The notes: a model not told the origin generated them from the letters alone. 64,000 nucleotides of DNA from Alentia gelatinosa (GCA_950022655.1 OX465579.1:179556303-179620302), one strand, 5' to 3'; shown: positions 42,316 to 54,327, numbered from the stretch's first letter. Made by a program: numbers and translations.

Positions 42316-42866
42316 TGTAGCGTTCCCTCTTGTCGCTGAAAGTGTATGACCACTTGCCACGATCGACAGCCGACTAGAGGTTCCGAGACTTCAGTCGCTA
42401 CCCTGTACTTACCGTGCCAGTACAGGTGGGTTCAGTTTTATCCGCTGGAAAGGGGAGGGAGAAACCGGATATACCTACTACCGCTTAACTACGAAGACAA
42501 AACCAGACTCCGGACTGTTTCAGTTAACCGATCTTTTATTACAGTATATCTGTACAATACGTTAGTGCTTCAGGGCACCAACTAGCGCGGGAAGAGATAC
42601 TGGTCTCTTCAACGTTGAAAGGTGCTACAACACAACCTAACCAACACGTGAGGCTTCAGACGTTCACTCTGCAAAGAGGCACCGCGAGAAGTCCTGCCGA
42701 CCCGCTGTGGACTCAGCCTTATATAGTGGCTGAGTTACATAATGCGGGCGAACCCGTAGTATTTGCATACCGCAGATCCGCCGGCCATACCGCACAGCAG
42801 GGATCGGCACTCGCGCCACCTAGCGTTAAAGTGAAACAACGCTGCTCGACTACCCTGCCCCCTACA
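42316..42866 (-). repeat. Gypsy 3' LTR
   Basis: 551 bp from TGTAGCGTTCC to CCCCCTACA, same boundaries as the right LTR. On the minus strand it has a TATATAAGGC promoter-like box. Confidence 0.93.
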
Positions 42867-42877
42867 TTACCCCTCCC
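42867..42877 (-). other. Polypurine tract of the gypsy element
   Basis: GGGAGGGGTAA on the minus strand abuts the 3' LTR, the expected place for plus-strand priming. A similar GGGAGGGGTAG lies at 43,994-44,004. Confidence 0.7.
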
Positions 42878-42879
42878 AG

Positions 42880-44440
42880 CTTTTACGGGGGGGGGGATCC
42901 GGCAACCGATGTGTTGCGAGGGGACTTCCCGAAAAAGTTTTACAACTAAGTCGAGCAGTTCTGAATAAGTGTCTAACCATTCAACGTTCACAAAGAATCT
43001 TTTTACTGATACCAATGTATGATAAAAGTTGAGATGGGAAATTATAATATATTACACATTTTAAGTGCTGAAAAAGGAAGACATAAGGCTGATACGGTAT
43101 GTAAAAATGGAGTAGCCTCGCTACCACCTTGATAAATAATAAAATGTGACAATATCACCCGTCTCGCCGATGTCGTTGGCTTCTCCCTGGCTTCCTTGAG
43201 TATCGGGCGGAGAAGACTCACCGGTCTGGACCTACAAATGGTCAGCCCAAACCAGCGAGCACCCCGCCTCCCACTGTTCCGGAGTTGTAAGCCAGGGATA
43301 ACATAGTTTTTTAGTGTCGAGCCTGGCAGACCCGTCAGTGTGGGGACCTACTCGATCCAGCCCCCTGCTTCCAGGCGCCAGGCTTCCAACTGTCTTCCTT
43401 GCACACCTCCAGCTTAGTTAGGGGGAGCAATTCTGCGAACCCCCCCCACCTTGATAACATCAGAATGGCCCGTCCCGCGGTGAGTTCTTCTGATGAGGTG
43501 AAGAGAAGTAGTGTGTATAAAGGAGAAAGAAAAAGATAGAACATTCCTTTTCTCTCCGTGAAGGAGTTCCCATCTCCATAAAAGTTGGTATCAGCATCCT
43601 TATGGCATGGCACGCTATATCCGTCTCTCGTGGATAGGAGTTGCAGGAACCACTGAAGGCCCCAACCCCCATCCACACAGTGGTTGACACTTTCCTCACT
43701 GGCAAAAGACCGTGCGAATTCAACGTCAACCACCCCACAGGGAACCAAAACCACTTGCCGAAGCCGGGTCTCAGCCCCCCACACAGTCTCTACGCTCTCC
43801 GCGGAATTAGACCGGAGTCCAACTCGCGGAAAGCACCGCAGGCCGGAGTGTTTCGTAATGGGGCCCTGCTATGAGGCTACCATTGAGAGACCCTTCAGCC
43901 TTCTGAAACCCGAGCTGTGCAGCAAAAATTCACCTGGGGGTGATTCTCCGTGGCCCAACGCGAGACCGCTTTTCTATTTTGACCCCCCTGTACTACCCCT
44001 CCCAGCGACCACGGAGGCAGCTGATCGAAGCACCGCTTATATGGGAGACCAAACCAGTCACCCTCCCCACCCAAAACTGAATTTTAGGTGTGGGTGATCC
44101 CCAGATAAGAACTACGGGAGTTAATATCTTAGGAGCCGGCGGACGGACAGGCACAAATAACTAGGGTTGAATGTGTCTAGCCATCCTCTGCGGCAGGAAG
44201 TGTCCTGCCTCTCTCCATCTCACAGTGATACTGGGGAAACTCAATGTGGGATGGACCGATACTGCCTAGCTACAGGCCCTCAGCCAGCTGGCCTCTCGCC
44301 GGAACAAACGGGTTGTTCCTCAGCAGGGTCTTCAGCTGGAGGGGCGACTGTAGCTGATGGGGTAGCGGGCCTCGTCGCGGCAGCCTGCTGACCAACATTC
44401 GGTGGTGGGCTTAGTGGGTCTGTGACCCTGAACCTAGCCA
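42880..44440 (-). other. Gypsy 3' non-coding region
   Basis: GC-rich sequence between the accessory frames and the 3' LTR. The second polypurine-like tract at 43,994 and a TATA-like CTTATATGGG at 44,036 hint at a nested or duplicated LTR end, but no boundaries could be fixed. Antisense frames here are not supported. Confidence 0.45.
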
Positions 44441-45990
44441 TCACCGCGTTGAGGTCAGCCGTGCTGATGTCGTCAGCAATACCCACGTCACCGCTGAAGT
44501 AAACGGCAACGGGGCGAACACTCTACCAATATCCTCGAAATCCACACCGAACGGGACCTGCTGCTGACGTGGTGGCACGTAAGCAGGTCTCGTCGTAGTG
44601 CGGGTCACTGACGGCGGCTGCCTCAGAGAAAACTGTGGAGATTCCGAGGAACTTCCACCAGGGGTGCTCTGAGGACGGTTACGCGGAGCAGTCTCCATAG
44701 CCGAAGCCTGGGGCGACTGTCCATCTAGGGCATAATCCCTCTCCGGACCCCAATCCAACAATGCGCCAGCTTGCTGCATTGTCAGCTTTGGGGTATCCAC
44801 GAAGTCGAGATACCGCCCCCTTCGACGTTGATGAAACAACCACGCTGCTTCCGCAAACGCGATGTTAGACGGTTCAACGTCAAACATGCTCACACCCATC
44901 ATCGTAGGACACCTGTAGTCGTAGTCCTGAAGGTTGAGCTCCAAACACGCCAACCGCGCCTCACAGGCCGCCAGCTTTGCAGCCATGTTTTCCAATGGCT
45001 GTTGAGCGATGACGCACTCATACTCTGCTACCCGCATCTGTGCTATCCTAAACTTGATGATCGACTGATCATCTACTCGCTTCAAGTAGGTCTGCATGTG
45101 ATACGGGCGCCAATCTGTCTTAGCTACGCTAGCCAGTGTCAGCTTTTGATCACCGGAGTACACATTGATCTGTTCCCATGGCGTTCAGGCTTCACCTCTT
45201 CCTCGTGGGAAGGCTTGGGCTGGGACGCTACCTTAGGAGCAGGGCGCTGAGGTTGGGCAGAGAAGGGTACTCCTCTTCCGTGCCACCAACCGTGCCTCTT
45301 TCCTCGTCAGGTTTAGGGGCCACGTTTGTCTCTTTTGGGCGAGCACCAGCAGTGCTTGTCGACACCGAACCGTCAGACGAGACCGCTGTCTCTGCAGAAC
45401 CCTTAGAGGATTTCTCCCCCTTGGGCGCATTCGACCCCTTCCGGCCAGGCTTTTCCTTAGCTGGGCCCGTCTTTGAGGAACGCAGAACGTCCCCCAAAGT
45501 TACAGAGCCCGGCGTCTGGCTTCGCCCTGAGCAGCTAGACCTTGAGTCGTCGTCCGAGTCATCACTGGACTTAGACGAGTTCTTGGTCTTCTTAGCACCC
45601 GGTCTGCGTTTCGCGGAGTCAGTACTCCGGTCCCGCTTCACGCTGCTACCACGCGCTGCTACCACGCGCTTCATCCGGTCCCAGTCCGCCGAGCTTATCC
45701 GCAGAGTTGCACCGAAGTTACGATTCTGCTTCCAAGACATGGTGTACTTGCCGTCCGAAGCCTTGCATTTGGGTTCGACACCCTTACTTAGGGCCTCAGA
45801 AGCCAGCCCTACGAACTTACTGAAAAGCCGCATGGTCCTCTCCCTATCCCGAACTGCACCGATCCCATGCTCGTCCAACATGTGACGAATCATCCAAGAT
45901 CGGCGCGACAAACCCGAGTGGTCCAATTCAATCTGACCACCATTACGTGTCTCAAGAAGGTACAGGTTGATGATCGAGAGAGATTAAAAA
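44441..45990 (-). pseudogene. Accessory ORF downstream of gypsy pol (unknown, frameshifted)
   Basis: Two adjacent minus-strand frames (45,926-45,228 and 45,163-44,441) are joined through a third frame (about 45,235-45,165) by two frame changes, suggesting one decayed protein of about 480 residues. The first half begins near 45,980 and has a basic N-terminal part (SRRSWMIRHMLDEHG), then a Lys/Ser/Asp-rich low-complexity stretch. The second half is predicted largely helical, with a Pro/Gln/Ser-rich tail. No signal peptide, membrane span or Cys pattern of an envelope protein is seen. The function is unknown. Confidence 0.5.
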
Positions 45991-46191
45991 CCATCAAAAT
46001 AGAAGGTTATGGCAAGTAGCGCAGCCTCTGGAGGGCCCTCTATGGGGATTCCCTTCCAGCAAAGTCGACTTGCCGCCATAAGTCTGTCTTTTATCAAGTT
46101 TCAACCATCATCGCATTCGATCAACCAACCCTAGGATACGCAGGTTTGGTCAGCGTACTTCTCGTTGTGTACACCCGACAACTCCGCACCA

Positions 46192-47545
46192 CTACTCCTT
46201 GTAGTTGAGCGCAGCCTTGCCTCGTATTTGGGCGCTACGGCGGGTGGTGGAATTGTATTCCAATTCTGTTTTCTTATTCACTGATCTTCCATGTTTCGTG
46301 TACATAGAACGATCAGTGGGGCCTTTGTAGTCCTCTGCTTCGGGCTTCCAATCCTCCCAGTCTTCCTCTCTCGAGTCAGACGGGGGTATCTTCACCTTAC
46401 GCGGACGACCCGGCTTCCGCCGTGTTGGCGGAGGGCCCTTGCAACTCTTACCGGCCTTGACTCGGGACTTCCCTGCCCTATGAGCGGGTCTCGCTGAAAG
46501 CGGTACCTGCTGGGGCTGAGACTCCGCGCTATCAAAGCCAACTCTCTTGCGCGTACAGTGCCATGCTCGCAAGCGAGCAACATGCGACTTATAGCGTTTC
46601 CGTGTCCAGTCATCTTCGATGACTACTGACAGCACTTCAACTATAATAAATGGACCATCCTAGTTTGGGGCGAGTTTTACGTTCACTAACGGTGTGTGGT
46701 ATCGTATCACCCTATCTCCAACCTGGAATTTTCTCGGCTTTAGTCTAACATCATGTCCAGACCGCTGCCACTCCATGGCTTTCTCCAGGCCTCGCCTTGC
46801 TCGGTAGTAAGCCTCCACAAAGCGTTCCCGAAGTTCTTCCACGAAACCAATGGGGCAAGGTATCTCTGCGGATATCCCGGGTACCCCATATACAATGTCT
46901 GCGGGCATCACAATCTCTTCTCCGAAGACAAGTAGATTAGGTGAACACCCCGTACTAGAATGAATAGTCCCATTATAAGCATGCACTATGTATGGTGCTA
47001 ACTCATCCCAGTTACTCCAGCTCTCATTGACCATAGTGCATAAGCACTGTTTCAACGTTCTATTGAACCGCTTTACCATCCCATCTGACTGTGGGCGGTA
47101 CGGGTTGGTGTGTGTTTTCTTTATCTCCAGTTCTCTACACATTTCCTGCCAGATCTGGGATTCAAATTCTCGTCCCTGGTCGGAATGTAAAATACTCGGA
47201 GCTCCGAAAGGTAGCACCCAATTCTTCACAAGTGCTTCCACGCAGGTAGCAGCTTTGTGATCCTTCATGGGATAGATCTGCACATATTTTGTGTAATAAT
47301 CCATCACCACCATGATACACGTGTTGCCGTCATCGGACTCATCGATACCAGAGATGATATTGAGAGCAATGCGTGCAAACCGGACTCCGAATAAGTCCTG
47401 TTGTAATGGCATCTTCCCTAGACATTCGCCGGGCTTAACCCTACAACAGATTGAGCATTCCAGAACCCATTACTGTATGTCTGCGCTCATTCCGGGCCAG
47501 TAGTAGTGTCGCTTTATCTTAGCGGCAGTCCTACGTTTTACCGAA
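46192..47545 (-). pseudogene. Gypsy integrase and C-terminal tail, inactivated
   Basis: The zinc-binding part (HEHRISAHFG ... CSIC) is broken by a one-base insertion near 47,530 and a TAA before WVLEC. The core (ATG 47,412) keeps MVVMDYYTKY and LHSDQGREF. The first catalytic Asp is Asn (ALNIISG, codon 47,359-47,361). The Glu 35 residues past the second Asp is Lys (SDGMVKRFNRTL, codon 47,071-47,073). A TAG at 46,660-46,662 replaces the Trp expected in LAPN(W)DGP. The frame then continues into a basic tail with an AT-hook-like KPGRPRK. Confidence 0.88.
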
Positions 47546-48612
47546 ATGGGCCGAAATTCTATGCTCATGGCACAGAGTCAAAAGCCCAGGACGCAGTGAA
47601 ATTGGTACAACCAGCTGTAAGTGCTTCCGTACTGGACACACAGTGGTTCTGACCCTATATAACACATTATCCCTCACAGTTAACTCCGTCCACTGACTAC
47701 AGAGGGTCTGGAACTCCCGGTTTTCAATTGAGAGCTCTGACCCTCTAGGTCTGTGGAGACCATTCCTTACCAGTTTAATCAACCGAACATCTCCGGATCA
47801 CTCTGTTGAGCTTCACGGGTCTGTTCCAGCATCCACTGATAAAACGCGGGATCAGGATAACCCATCTGGTGCAGTGCAGCCAAGATAGCATCATGTTCCC
47901 CACAGTCTACACAGTTGGGCCGTCCACACTTACGCAATGGTCTCCGTGAGAGACTATCCGCGTTGATGTGTGACTTACCGGGTCTGTGCTCTATTTGGCA
48001 GTTCTTAAGTCCAAACTCGGACAGAGCCGCCAACCATCTTCCGATCATTCCTTCGGCGTCTTTAAAGTTAAAGAGCCATTTCAAAGAGGAATGATCCGTA
48101 TGTAAAGTGAAATCTCCACCTCCGAGGAAGTGTCGATATTTCCTTACGTATACTACCATGGCGAGGAGTTCTCTCTTTGTGGTACAGTAGTTCCGTTGTG
48201 CCTTATTCAAGCTATTGCTCGCCAAAGCTATCGGAACTTCAACCCCATTCTGTATCTGCGACAGTGCCGCTCCAATACTTTCATTGCTCGCGTCAGTATC
48301 AAGGATGAACCGACCTTGGGGCAATGGGTAATGGAGGACTGGAGTTTCTTCAAACTTTCTTTTTAGTCCCTTTTTAATCTCCTTTGACTTTCCGGCCTTA
48401 TCTAGGACTACATATTGCCGTAACGCATGGGCAGTTTCGGAAAAACCCGGGATAAAGTCACGATAATATGAACAGAATCCAAGGAAAGATCTCACTTCTT
48501 TTATATTCCGGGGTCGAGGCCACTTGGCCACTACGTCCAACTTAGATGGGCCAGCGCGGATACCATCACCCGCGACTATCCTACCTAAGTACTCCACTGA
48601 GCGTTTAAACAA
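47546..48612 (-). pseudogene. Gypsy RT connection and RNase H
   Basis: Contains the RT end (VRSFLGFCSYYRDFIPGF), the RNase H active-site regions FILDTDASNESIGAALS, TTKRELLAMV and LHTDHSSLKWL, and a linker with CGRPNCVDCGEHD. The frame ends at 47,779. The following integrase-linker peptide (VRLIKLVRNG) is in another frame, so there is a one-base indel near 47,780. Confidence 0.88.
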
Positions 48613-49148
48613 TCAACACTTCTGAGGTTTGAGTTTCAAGCCGTAAGACTTTAGTCTTCAAATACCTCAGCAAGGTTATTTAGACACCATGGATTCAAAC
48701 GTTGCGGGGGTGTTGCATAGGCCAAAGGGCATTACTGTAAATTCATACAGCCCTTCATGGATAGTGAAAGCCGTTTTTGGCTGATCCTCACTAGCCATCT
48801 TCACCTGCCAATACCCGGATCGGAGATCCAAGGTACAAAACCATTGGTTCCCTCCCAAGAGTCGAGACTCTCATCGATCCGCAGTATAGGGTAAGCATTC
48901 TTCCGGGTGATACCGTTCAGTTTTCTGTAATCGATACAGAACCGGCAAGTACCATCCTTCTTCGTAACCATAACCACAGGGCTGGCCCAAGGGCTTTCAC
49001 TGGGCAAGATTACTTCTTGGGAAAGCATATTCCGTAACTCCTCTTCCAAAACTTCCCGCTTTATGGGCGGTAACCTTCGGTAGGGTAGTCTAAATGGAAT
49101 GTTTCCCTCTGTGTCAATGTGGTGCTCCATGCGATCAGTCCTACCCAA
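48613..49148 (-). pseudogene. Gypsy reverse transcriptase, catalytic YxDD box deleted
   Basis: SPWASPVVMVTKKDGTCRF, then IDYRKLN and FCTLDLRSGYWQVKM (first catalytic Asp) are present, with a frame change near 48,840. After PFGLCNTPATFESMV the sequence jumps to LNNLAEVFED and KSYGLKLKPQKC. About 25 residues that should hold the YxDD motif are missing, with further stops. The enzyme cannot work. Confidence 0.88.
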
Positions 49149-50201
49149 AGGGTCTCCTGGTCATGCAAAGATCTTACTCCACCTTCCTAGCATACCCCTT
49201 AATTCACGCTGTTCTGCACTTGTTAATGCATCTGCAGCAGTGATCAGAGTCTCTAGGGTCTCATGCAGAACTGCAGACCCGGGATCACTTTCCAGGTTCG
49301 CGTTCACACATCCAATCCTCACTTCTCCCGGGTCGTCGTTGGTAGGCGCAATACCTAGAGGACAAACCTCCACTGTATCTACCATGTTAGCCAATATTAC
49401 TTGGCTGACAATGTCGCCTTTCTTCAATGCTATCCTCCCCGTCGTATGATTACTAACGGGTATGGATCCGATCCGAGCACTACCCACGAGGGTATCCCAA
49501 GCCTGCAGTCCTTTGTCGGGGAACAACATTGGATCAGGCTCAAACATAGCATCTGCCAATGGGAAGTCACCTTCCCCAGCTATTAGCACATTTACCATCT
49601 GCTGAGGGGCTATGCTCACATCCTGCCTGACAGAGACCACTCAAGATATCCGTCTACAGGAACATTCTACTTCCGGCTGTTCTGGGTGTTTAATCCGGAG
49701 CAAACCTTGTTGAAGGTCCAATGAGACTCCATACAAAGCCTGAAAGTCTATACCTATTATTCCATTCTCCTCGATATCACTGAGTATGGGACTCCACACT
49801 AGTTCAGTGTTACCTACTGAGATCTGAATAATTACTTTACCGTAGCATTTTAACGGAGTACCATTAGCAGCCCGTGCACTTGCTTCCGAAACTTTACATT
49901 CCGGATCAAACTCAAAAGTTTTATATAGATTGTGATTTAACACAGAGCGACTTTCTCCGGTATCAACCAACAGATCTACTTTCAACCCTTGAATTCTTAC
50001 AGGTACATACCACCGTCTCCCTCCTAATGGAGAGGCTGCTGAATGAACCGGGAAATACCATCGAGGGTGCCGAGGTCCCATCCACGTTGGCGTAGCCATT
50101 GTAGACATGGGTGTTTCAGAGATAGATACCGAGAACAGATTGTAGCAATCTGATCCGAGATCTCTGGTCCGAGCAGGATTCCTACTGCTCGCGGGTTCCA
50201 T
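49149..50201 (-). pseudogene. Gypsy protease and protease-RT linker
   Basis: The aspartic protease has its active site in LLVDTGESRSVLN, a downstream GIIGIDF, and a long linker leading into RT. In-frame TGA codons occur at 49,641-49,643 and 49,161-49,163. It shares one reading frame with the C-terminal half of gag and the start of RT, so the ancestor probably made one gag-pol polyprotein. Confidence 0.85.
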
Positions 50202-51739
50202 GGTTGGTGTACTCTGGCGTACAGTTGCTTGGGCTACTGTTTCGCCACCTACTGCAGCCCTTTCTAGTTTACCGGATCCTCATATGGGGATGGTAGACTC
50301 CACAGCAGCCAACTTCTGGGGACATTCCAGGGAAATGTGCCCAGTTTTTCCACACTGCCAACAACGCCGAGTATCCAATTGGTTTTTCTCCAACTGTGAT
50401 AACCGTTCGTTGATCTGCAGTAACATTTCAGCCACAGAAGGAGATTCCTCAGAACCCTTCCCCGCAACCTGTTCCTTCATCTGGGGATTCCCATCTCTGG
50501 GTCTCCCTGGATTCAACCACCCACGGCCCCTACTGCGGAAGCCACGACGTCCGAGTACCATTGACCGCACTGCAGAGAGTACATCCTCCACCTCAGGGTC
50601 GCTGGTTTCATCTGTCGCCAACTCATCCTTTTCCCAGGATGGGGTCAGCATAGCTACCCGGGTTTTACCCACAGGCTTGCCATACTGTCCGAACAGGGCA
50701 CACCTTTGTTCATAGGCGTCCACTATTCTCAACACCTGTATGAGGCTCATACCAGGTTCCCATTTCGAGACCACCTCCGTTCGGATGTCCTCGTCTCTGA
50801 GACCCTTCACAAACTGAGTTTATAGATCCTCATGCAGTGCCGGTGAGTCCAATCTGGTACCGGGGTAAACCTCCATCAGCAGTTGCTGAAGGGCTAACCC
50901 ATAAGCACGGGCGGACTCATCCTTACCCTGCATCCGACTTAGGCAAGTCGAGCGGGGGTTCAGTGTTACTAGCTGCCCACAGTAATAAGACGCCACTTCC
51001 ACAAGGGCATCCCATCCGTGCGTAGCTGAACGCCAGAGATAGATTGAACACCTGATCTGCGTTACTCTCCGCAAGCACAGGGTTTAGTCCCAATTCTGCT
51101 ATTGCAGAACTGGACTGTACTCCCCTATCGCTGGCATGCGTAGAGTTCCTCAGAGAGTCCATCGGGGAAGCAAAATTCACCGTTGGAGGTCTCCGATCTA
51201 TACGTGGCGGCGTATATATCTGAGGACCTGTGACATTCCCTTGTGGGGAGTACAGTGGTCCTTAGTTAGGCTCTGCCAGCCTGGAGTCCTATACTTCAAA
51301 GCATAGTCTGCCTCTGCACGCTGGGTGCGTTCCAACACCGCCTTTTCTTGTTCCTCGACCAACGCAAGCTGTTCCTTCCACATGCACAGAGACTCAGCGG
51401 CGTTTTTGGCCCGAGAATACACATCCTGCAACATCAACTTAGCGGCCGGGTTACTGGGGATTCTTCTTCCCCACATTCAGGTCCCTCCTCGGAGTCGCCT
51501 ATTCGGCTGACCCCGTCCAGGTCCCTGTCCTCTATGGAGTCCGCTCTGGGAGTCCCCATGTTGAACACGGTTGAGCTCAATTGCTCAGCCACGTTCCTCG
51601 CAGCCTTCCTCCGCGGTTGGCCTGCAGCTTCCTGCGGAGTGAGAATATCGGGTGTCCTCTCCGGGTCGGCTGCGCCCTCCGCTGCAGGGTTCTGCGTGGC
51701 GGTCTTCGACCAGGTTTTTATACCCGGTTTCTCCGCCAT
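50202..51739 (-). pseudogene. Gypsy gag, frameshifted
   Basis: The ATG at 51,739 is 48 bases after the primer-binding site. The N-terminal part is followed by a likely coiled coil (WKEQLALVEEQEKAVLE), capsid-like helices (SARAYGLALQQLLMEV) and a CCHC zinc knuckle, CWQCGKTGHISLECP, near 50,363-50,319. At least two frame changes (about 51,450 and 51,070-51,190) and stops at 50,820 (TAA) and 50,280 (TGA) break it. Confidence 0.85.
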
Positions 51740-51786
51740 GCTCCCTCTCCAGTGATCTTCGGCTGTGCAAGCAGCCAAAGATCCTG

Positions 51787-51798
51787 GTCACGGCACCA
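51787..51798 (-). other. Primer-binding site matching tRNA-His
   Basis: TGGTGCCGTGAC on the minus strand, one base after the 5' LTR, complements the 3' end of animal tRNA-His (...GTCACGGCACCA) over 12 bases. The match is from memory of the tRNA sequence. Confidence 0.7.
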
Positions 51799-51799
51799 A

Positions 51800-52350
51800 T
51801 GTAGCGTTCCCTATAGTCGCTGAAAGTGTATGACCACTTTCCGCGATCGACAGCCGACTAGAGGTTCCGAGACTTCAGTCGCTACCCTGTACTTACCGTG
51901 CCAGTACAGGTGGGTTCAGTTTTACCTGCTGGAAAGGGGAGGGAGATACCGGATCTACCTACTACCGCTTAACTACGAAGACAAAACCAGACTCCGGACT
52001 GTTTCAGTTAACCAATCTTTTATTACGGTATATCTGTACAATACGTTAGTGCTTCAGGGCACCAACTAGAACGGGAAGAGATACTGGTCTCTTCAACGTT
52101 GAAAGGTGCTACAACACAACCTAACCAACACGTGAGGCTTCAGACGTTCACTCTGCAAAGAGGTACCTCGAGAAGTCCTGTCAACCCGCTGTGGACTCAG
52201 CCTTATATAGTGGCTGAGTTACGTAATGCGGGCGAACCCGTAGTATTTGTATACCGCGGATCCGCCGGCCATACCGCACAGCAGGGATCGGTACTCATGC
52301 CACCTAGCGTTAAAGTGAAACAACGCTGCTCGACTACCCTGCCCCCTACA
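51800..52350 (-). repeat. Gypsy 5' LTR
   Basis: 551 bp, TGTAGCGTTCC to CCCCCTACA, about 96% identical to the other LTR by eye. Confidence 0.93.
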
Positions 52351-52585
52351 ATAATAACTACTTTTAGTCTGGTCTCATGTTCTGATAATGCTCACCCCAA
52401 TAAGGGATTAATTCCGCTAGCTGTGATATATAATTTCTATCCATGAGCAGAGATTTTCCTTGGCCTCTGTTGAGCTTCTGACTTCTCACATCAAATACAA
52501 GTGACTTCTTTGCTAGAGCCTAAAGACATGCTATCTGGTGGGTTTTCGTCAGAGCCAAAGCAAAAATTAGGGGCAAAATTAGGAA
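52351..52585. other. Intron sequence, nothing recognised
   Basis: Short unique stretch between the gypsy element and a minisatellite. Confidence 0.4.
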
Positions 52586-53445
52586 ACAGTCACTTTCCAA
52601 TTCTAACTAATCTGTATCCAGATGACATTTGTCTGGCAGTTATATATCAAATAAATACTATTACAGTCACTTTCCTATTCTAACCAACCTAGATTTTATA
52701 ACCAGATGACATTTCCTGGCCATTATACGCAACTAGAGTCACTTTCTTATTCTAACCAACCTTAATTCTACATCCAGATCATATATCCCTCTCCATTATA
52801 GATGCTAGATACAGCTACAGTCAGTCCCCGTTGAATAAAAAAATGTTGTCCTTCATTGTTGTTATCATCGTTGCCCCTCGCTATTGGGTATTGGTAGCAG
52901 TTTTGCTGCCGCTTTGATTAAAAGTGCCGCTCGCTGTTGCGGCCTCTTGATTTGAAATGCGACATGCCGCTGGCGAGACTTCACTCGACTTTTGAAACAG
53001 TTCCCAGATAGACACTTTCCTATTCTAACCAACCAGATTTCTACATCCAGATCACAGATCCTTATACACTGTACGTGATAGACCCTCCAACAGTTACTTT
53101 CCTATTCTAACCAAGCCAGATTCTATATATATTTCACACCTCCCCATTTATTATACATGATAGAACCTCTCACCATTACTTTTCTATTCTAACCGAGCTA
53201 GATTCTACATCTGTGTCACATTTTCCCATCTATTCTTCATGATACTCAATACTATAGTCAGTTTCCTATTCCAACTAAATTGAATTCTATACATCCAAAT
53301 TACATTACCCTCGCTCTTATATATGATAGACACTATGACAGACACTTACCCATTCCAACAAACCTAAATTCTAGATCCAGATGACATCTCCCCGTCGTTA
53401 TACTTGATAGTCACTAATTCAGTCACTCTCCTATTCTAATTTAAT
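52586..53445. repeat. Degenerate minisatellite, ~72-90 bp unit
   Basis: About nine diverged units each start near CACTTTCCTATTCTAACCAA, followed by AGATTCTACATCCAGAT, a C-rich block and a TATA(C/G)ATGATAGA stretch. One unit is interrupted by an inserted element (about 52,855-53,009). The age is considerable, as units differ at many positions. Confidence 0.75.
52876..53009 (+). mobile_element. Second copy (left-truncated) of the 784-1,013 element
   Basis: Matches 886-1,017 closely (CTATTGGGTATTGGTAGC through CGACTTTTGAAACAG). It sits inside the minisatellite. Confidence 0.75.
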
Positions 53446-53809
53446 ATAATGCGTTATCCATATAATCTTTGGTAGACTTTTATATCATCTTCCCTAAAAC
53501 TTTAGTTTTCTTTCCTTCTCTCTGTTCAGGATCTTGCGGTACTTGTGTCTTACTTCTTATATTTGTTGCATGTAGCTCTGCCTGTTATAGGTTTCTGAGG
53601 ATTGCCCTTTTGGAAAGTCTTTATGCAACGCACTTTAAATCATATGTATCCTGTATTCACAACATATGTACCTTGTGGGTGTCCACCTACTTGTTTCAGC
53701 AGTGTCGATTGAAGGTTAATTACCTGGTGTATCTGAATAATGGTGTTTGGGACTTAAAGTGAAGTTGAACAAAGTAATTTAAGACCTAAAAGTATCATTT
53801 TCATTTCAG

Positions 53810-53943
53810 GTGGAGAAGTGGACCCTGGAGAATCCATTGTCGAGACCTGGCCATCAGACGTGGTAGTGAAGGATGGTCAGGAAGGCCTGATAAAGCTCAG
53901 GCTGAAACCTGGAAGAAATTTCACCAAAATAAGAATATATAGA
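53810..53943 (+). CDS. Ig-domain gene, exon A2
   Basis: The acceptor TTCATTTCAG and donor GTAAGC bound 134 bases (phase 1 in, 0 out). The peptide is almost identical to A1 (WPSDVVVKDGQEGLIKLRLK) and again lacks the B-strand cysteine. One codon fewer than A1 remains at the end. Confidence 0.8.
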
Positions 53944-54327
53944 GTAAGCCATCGATTTGTTTTCTGTGACACAAATGTCAATAGATATGAGAGCCTGCTA
54001 GGAACCGTTCTTCTAATTTTTTGTCCACATTCATCAATATGATACTTTTGTTATTGTGCCAGTGTTTTAATACAAATGTAACCCAACATGCATTTGGTAG
54101 AAATGGAGAACAAAAGTCTATTTACGAAAGTACTATTCCAAACCTTAGAATGCAATATTATAAAAATTTGGGGATTCCATGTGAAAAATCTGTACATAGC
54201 ATAGTGGCCCCTACGTTTTGAAACCCTTTTACCATGCTCCTACTGTAACCTGTATTGATAACCACATACACTGTGCCATTCAGCATTCATATGATCCACA
54301 TTATGGGTAAATATTATGCCATTTCAG

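Larger units (their letters stand above)
42316..52350 (-). mobile_element. Ty3/gypsy-type LTR retrotransposon, inactive
   Basis: Two 551-bp LTRs (TG...CA) flank a minus-strand body in the order gag, protease, RT, RNase H, integrase, which defines Ty3/gypsy elements. The flanks share ATAATAA (42,309-42,315; 52,351-52,357), of which 4 or 7 bp is the target duplication. The LTRs differ at about 22 positions by eye (about 4%), so the insertion is not recent. The coding region has many stops, frameshifts and deletions. Confidence 0.93.

Noticed and set aside
43335..45885. Antisense and plus-strand frames inside the gypsy 3' region
   Set aside because: They lie opposite the element's coding strand or in non-coding GC-rich DNA, with no domain.
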